Positions 8,401-10,511 of a DNA stretch of 10,511 nt are shown here, piece by piece. The stretch comes from Legionellaceae bacterium (GTDB lineage Bacteria; Pseudomonadota; Gammaproteobacteria; Legionellales; Legionellaceae). The notes below the pieces were generated by a model. It was not told the origin of the DNA. It searched no databases and saw only the letters and a program-made list of their open reading frames with translations. The stretch is taken from positions 1-10,511 of the forward strand of contig CANNJG010000053.1 of assembly GCA_947504795.1 (NCBI GenBank). Direction: 5' to 3'. The translations under genes were made by a program, and so were the position numbers. The first letter of the stretch is position 1. Every line of letters begins with the position of its first letter.

Positions 8401-9988
8401 CATTAAGTGCATGAGGTTGATTTTTTATTAAGTTGAGCGCTTGTTCAATGTTCTTTTTAAAATCATCAAATAACCAACCCACTAAGGGCCACTTTGTTTT
8501 CTTATAGCGCTTAACGGCGCTTTTCAAATGAGGTAAATGTATACCTTGTGTTCTATATTCTAACGAGTTTGATAATTGCGCAAGTATCTCTATTTTTGCA
8601 ATCCCAGCACGCAACTGCTTAAGGTATTCATTTAATCCATCTGGATCAGGTGACCGACCAAAAAGTGTATGGTAGGCGCCATGAATAAAATGTTGGTCCT
8701 GTAGAGCCATTAGTTCATTTAGTGTAAATGCAGTTGTGGGCTGATTGAGGAAGGATGAACTCATAGATAACTCCTTGGATACAGGTAATTTTCTTGACAG
8801 GTGTTCCTTCTGGCAAGTTGTAGGCATGATATTTTTTAACGATGCGGCTTGAGAGATAAAATTTATCAGCGCGCGGAGTGGTGTGGTTATACGCCAACTA
8901 AACGACTCATAGGTTGTTAATAATTTTTGTTGAGTCTCGTTTAATGCTTGGCGGAGTTCGATGCTCGATTGAATCGCAGCCTTAAGTTTGGCTTCTTGTG
9001 TAGAATAAGCCTCCGTTAAAAGGTTGTGCTCGGTATGGTGACGTTGTAATTTGAGCTGTTGAGAGTGTTGAAGTGCTAACATTTGGCTCTCCAGTGTAGA
9101 CTTTTCTTCATTGAATACCTTTTCTTTCTGCAGCCAATTTATTTCAACAGCATGCAATTCTTGTTGCTTGCTGGAAAGCTGCTGGCTGAGCTCTTTAATT
9201 TTCTCAATTGCGATTGATAGTTGCTCTTCATTTTGGGCTATAAGCTCATTTATTTGCTGCTGATGGCGAGCAAAAATGAGATGATGAATGCGGTTGCTTG
9301 CAGTTCCATTTAAGGTAAAAGCATCAAAAACATTGGGGGGAGTGTTGAATGCTTTTTTTAGTTCAGAATGAGCCTCTGAAACATAATAGCGATTTAGTCC
9401 GTCAAAGTAGACTTCGCTATAGTTAAACGTCTCAAGTATCGCACTCCAGCTACACTGTGATTCGATCTGGCTTCCGGGAGCTGTACTTTCAACCACTACA
9501 ATCCATGGGCGTTTGGATGACTCCACCCAACTAGACAGCACTTGCTTCTCAAATCCTTCGACATCTATTTTAAGCCAATGTATTTCTGATTCAGCGCATA
9601 ATGCAAAAATTTCAGACAGCGTGATGCATGGTACAGTAATCTCTTGGACATCAAAGCCATTATCTCGATGTTGTTGAGCTATAGTGGGATCGGCTGTTGA
9701 AAGCCCAGTATTGGGAATTGCAAAAAAAGTTAATAGCGAAGAGCCATTACCAACAGCAGCCTGGATAACGGTATCACCGGGTCTACCTACCCTTAATAAC
9801 TCAGCATAATAAGAGATTGGCTCAACATGAATGCCACGCCAACCTTTTTCGTGAAACGCTAGACTGATTGAATCTACAAGCGCATCTTGCGCCCCGATAT
9901 CAATATAAAATCCATTTTTAATACGACCTAAGGCACGCCATAGCATCACATCTTCAAAGTTTTGAGCATAAGAATTCAGGCCAGTCAT
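5477..9988 (-). CDS. Giant FkbM methyltransferase - coiled coil - DUF4214 - multi-glycosyltransferase
   Basis: A 1503-residue cytoplasmic enzyme, probably for a surface glycan. Residues 1-225 are an FkbM-type SAM methyltransferase: SYAQNFEDVMLWRAL at 6-20, SAM loop FYIDIGAQ at 27-34, HVEPI at 54-58, WLKIDVEGFE at 138-147. Residues 240-360 are a glutamine- and glutamate-rich coiled coil, closed by SFSWRITTPLR (362-372). Residues 422-485 resemble DUF4214 (HTLFGRSPDPDGLNEYL). Residues 608-735 look like the first half of a GT4 enzyme (LLIDISEIS, GDLFLGLDLQ). Residues 745-1110 form a complete GT4 domain with PRKG (920-923) and the donor-site pair Glu1001/Glu1009 in EGFGLPMAEAM. Residues 1120-1485 form a second GT4-like domain (WNTKCGIAAY, PPKG at 1308-1311); its ESASAAVRYG lacks the second Glu. 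The ribosome-binding site at 9988 is weak, whereas one at residue 409 is strong (listed separately). Substrates cannot be named. Confidence 0.88.
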   Translation of the reverse strand: MTGLNSYAQNFEDVMLWRALGRIKNGFYIDIGAQDALVDSISLAFHEKGWRGIHVEPISYYAELLRVGRPGDTVIQAAVGNGSSLLTFFAIPNTGLSTADPTIAQQHRDNGFDVQEITVPCITLSEIFALCAESEIHWLKIDVEGFEKQVLSSWVESSKRPWIVVVESTAPGSQIESQCSWSAILETFNYSEVYFDGLNRYYVSEAHSELKKAFNTPPNVFDAFTLNGTASNRIHHLIFARHQQQINELIAQNEEQLSIAIEKIKELSQQLSSKQQELHAVEINWLQKEKVFNEEKSTLESQMLALQHSQQLKLQRHHTEHNLLTEAYSTQEAKLKAAIQSSIELRQALNETQQKLLTTYESFSWRITTPLRALINFISQAASLKNIMPTTCQKEHLSRKLPVSKELSMSSSFLNQPTTAFTLNELMALQDQHFIHGAYHTLFGRSPDPDGLNEYLKQLRAGIAKIEILAQLSNSLEYRTQGIHLPHLKSAVKRYKKTKWPLVGWLFDDFKKNIEQALNLIKNQPHALNDASNRHFTLLEGFIHHPRVCADQYYNAIERAYRAGNSHLHSLAQRLAEVEPKMDDPIALKILASALARSIPPKLSQRQLLIDISEISAHKSTTGRQKAMQNILHKLLIDPPIGLRVEPVYEIPGQGYRYARNFTLNFLGYSDSFLNDEVVEFNIGDLFLGLDLQPDRIQNQALFYKELRNHGIQVHFFVRDLLNNIGYFYLGEELWEQTQLQSNKLFKWRVEGPFDSSYSLALLNRETARALDKLGHFVVLHSTEGPGDFPANTEFLATNPDIAAMHTRVADFPHNSVDVVSRNLYPPRVADMQSPINMLHHYAWEESGFPQNWVADFNSNLKGMTCLSNHVKKILIDNGVSIPMLTSGCGVDHWERITPKEDYIVNAKAFRFLHVSSCFPRKGADLLLDAYGLAFTSNDEVTLIIKTFENPHNEIQQWLSERKAQNPQFPNVLVITADISDSELKALYQQCHVLVAPSKAEGFGLPMAEAMLSGLPVITTAWGGQLDFCDDENSWLIDYEFERAQTHFGLFTSAWAKANVDELAKALIQAHSLPLPILREKAEIGRRKLLEHFKWVDVVSRATNAVELWQSTPDVEHEVNIGWITTWNTKCGIAAYCDNIISNMGLNVTILAPRQDGLLEPDRDNCERCWDIGKKRTNNLQEAAQVILTKKLNILIIQFNYGFFNHKELQDFIELQLNYGLVVIFVPHSTQDPYEEENFRLHELQPALSRCHKILVHAVSDLNRLKSIGLTANVALFPLGYVGFSEIIATDISVKSSPLIVSYGYCLPPKGLIELVEAVGIIKSRGLSLRLRLVNAEYPIPVSTNLINDLKNLIKKLELDDSVELCTDYLTDKESLSLLRDASLIVFPYQYTGESASAAVRYGLAVNRPIAVTPLRIFDDLGDAVYRFAGTSPNDIAEGIVDSLHQINSNSEKAKHIKNKASNWLEQHNYEAVGKRIANICYALLQNQEHRKDATTKITQTVQ
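8762..8776 (-). promoter_or_regulatory. Internal Shine-Dalgarno and in-frame ATG within the giant gene
   Basis: On the minus strand the sequence reads AAGGAG (8776-8771), then six bases, then ATG (8764-8762), in the gene's own frame at Met409. It is a much better initiation site than the one at 9988. The protein starting here, MSSSFLNQPTTAFTLNELMA and onward, would have 1095 residues and open directly into the DUF4214-like domain followed by the glycosyltransferases. The preceding residues (about 373-408) look like a low-conservation tail of a methyltransferase protein. This is either the relic start of a formerly separate gene or a working internal start. Confidence 0.6.
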
Positions 9989-10041
9989 AAAATACTACCC
10001 GCAGCCCCAAGCCTAAAAAATCTCACTTCGTTAACATCCTT

Positions 10042-10069
10042 ACTATAAAATAAATCCCTTTCAGGGCAA
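10042..10069 (-). promoter_or_regulatory. Candidate sigma-70 promoter for the giant glycosyltransferase gene
   Basis: On the minus strand TTGCCC (10069-10064) and TATAGT (10047-10042) are separated by 16 bases, matching the -35 and -10 consensus at four and five of six positions. Transcription would start near 10035, leaving a leader of about 47 bases before the ATG at 9988. It lies in the gap between this gene and the divergent insertion sequence, about 50 bases from the insertion-sequence end. Confidence 0.45.
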
Positions 10070-10117
10070 TTTGACTTTATCGATGCTATCATGCCCTTTT
10101 GAAGAAATCATCAGTAG

Positions 10118-10422
10118 TGGACCCCAAAAATGAGACAGTAGTGTAAAATATAACTATTGGCTCAAGGGGTTTGAAAATGGCTAAAAAAACGTTCAGTTCG
10201 GAATTCAAAGCAAAGGTGGCTATTGAAGCACTAAAAGGTCATAAGACGACGAATGAATTGGCAACTGAATTTGAGGTGCATCCCACACAGATTAACAGCT
10301 GGAAAAAACAATTATTGGACGAGAGTAAAAATTTATTTTCGGGGAAAAATGACAAAGATATGGAGTCGTTAACGCAAGAACGCGATCGTCTATACATGCA
10401 AATTGGTCAATTAGCAGTTGAA
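10118..10422 (+). mobile_element. Left-end fragment of an IS3-family insertion sequence
   Basis: The stretch TGGACCCCAAAAATGAGACA (10118-10137), about 40 bases before a transposase orfA, has the look of an IS3-family terminal inverted repeat beginning with TG. The orfA that follows loses family similarity at about 10422, where unrelated DNA begins. No orfB and no right end are present, so the exact left boundary and the target duplication cannot be confirmed. The 8-base string CAGTAGTG occurs twice around the end, at 10112-10119 and 10136-10143. Confidence 0.6.
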
Positions 10423-10476
10423 CCCCGGATTCCGCACCTGATTTTACGAATAAACACCCCAGTAGCGGTCTCCTAA
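10177..10476 (+). pseudogene. Truncated IS3-family transposase OrfA
   Basis: OrfA is the DNA-binding N-terminal half of the IS3-family transposase, normally joined to the OrfB integrase by programmed frameshifting. I start at the ATG at 10177, 7 bases after AAGGGG; an upstream TTG at 10171 is less likely. The helix-turn-helix (Pfam HTH_Tnp_1 type) runs from KKTFSSEFKAKVAIEALKG (about residues 3-21) through ELATEFEVHPTQINSWKKQL. It is followed by the start of the leucine-zipper-like segment, LTQERDRLYMQIGQLAVE (about 65-82). Family members normally continue with a V-D/E-W-L-K-K-K stretch there. Here the frame enters PRIPHLILRINTPVAVS and stops. The break at about 10422 removes the zipper end, the frameshift site and all of OrfB, so the copy cannot transpose on its own. 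Confidence 0.85.
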
Positions 10477-10511
10477 ACAGTTCAAGATAATCTTTTGCCT
10501 TTCATTTAGAT
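10423..10511. other. Unrecognised DNA abutting the broken IS
   Basis: After the transposase similarity ends, these 89 bases begin with CCCCGGATTCCGCACCTG. They form no reading frame that I recognise on either strand. They could be the edge of a second mobile element inserted into the first, or chromosomal DNA joined by a deletion. The window ends too soon to decide. Confidence 0.4.

Noticed and set aside
8715..8897. 60-residue minus-strand reading frame overlapping the giant gene
   Set aside because: It runs out of frame with a clearly protein-coding stretch and has no recognisable domain. The strong ribosome-binding site nearby serves the in-frame Met409, not this frame.
1..10511. CRISPR arrays, tRNA or rRNA genes, toxin-antitoxin or phage-defence systems
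   Set aside because: I saw no regularly spaced repeats, no tRNA cloverleaf or rRNA sequence, and no small paired genes or defence-type domains on either strand.

Overview
The window looks like a chromosomal segment of a moderately AT-rich gammaproteobacterium. The conserved mreB-mreC-mreD order, a 345-residue MreB, a short secreted ComEA-type protein and the mix of intact and decayed genes would fit a Legionellales/Coxiella-like, possibly host-associated lineage. That placement is inference from gene content and protein character, not from a search.

Layout. Positions 1-70 hold a long near-perfect palindrome just downstream of mreD. Positions 71-2504 (minus strand) are the cell-shape operon mreB-mreC-mreD, tightly packed and reading out of the left edge. 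A divergent intergenic region (2505-2662) separates it from a small plus-strand gene for a secreted helix-hairpin-helix protein of the ComEA family (2663-2974). That gene converges on a clade-3-type monofunctional haem catalase (3033-4478, minus) across a strong 16-bp hairpin. Upstream of the catalase lies a truncated phosphomannomutase-like gene (4580-5473, minus). It keeps the phosphoserine loop but has lost everything from the metal-binding loop onward. Three bases separate it from an exceptionally long gene (5477-9988, minus). That gene encodes one 1503-residue polypeptide with an FkbM-type methyltransferase, a coiled coil, a DUF4214-like segment, an N-terminal half-glycosyltransferase module and two further GT4-like glycosyltransferases. 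The right edge (about 10118-10422) carries the left end of an IS3-family insertion sequence whose orfA is cut off and joined to unrecognised DNA.

How the genes work together. MreB, MreC and MreD form the elongasome scaffold. The large glycosyltransferase and the phosphomannomutase remnant belong together as a surface-polysaccharide or glycan-modification cluster: nucleotide-sugar precursor supply plus glycan assembly and methylation. The mutase copy is almost certainly non-functional, so sugar-phosphate supply must come from elsewhere if the giant enzyme is active.

The most interesting signal is inside the giant gene. A textbook Shine-Dalgarno (AAGGAG, 6-nt spacer, ATG) sits in frame at residue 409, exactly where a DUF4214-glycosyltransferase protein would be expected to begin. 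This suggests either a recent fusion of two adjacent genes or a gene that yields both a long and a short product.
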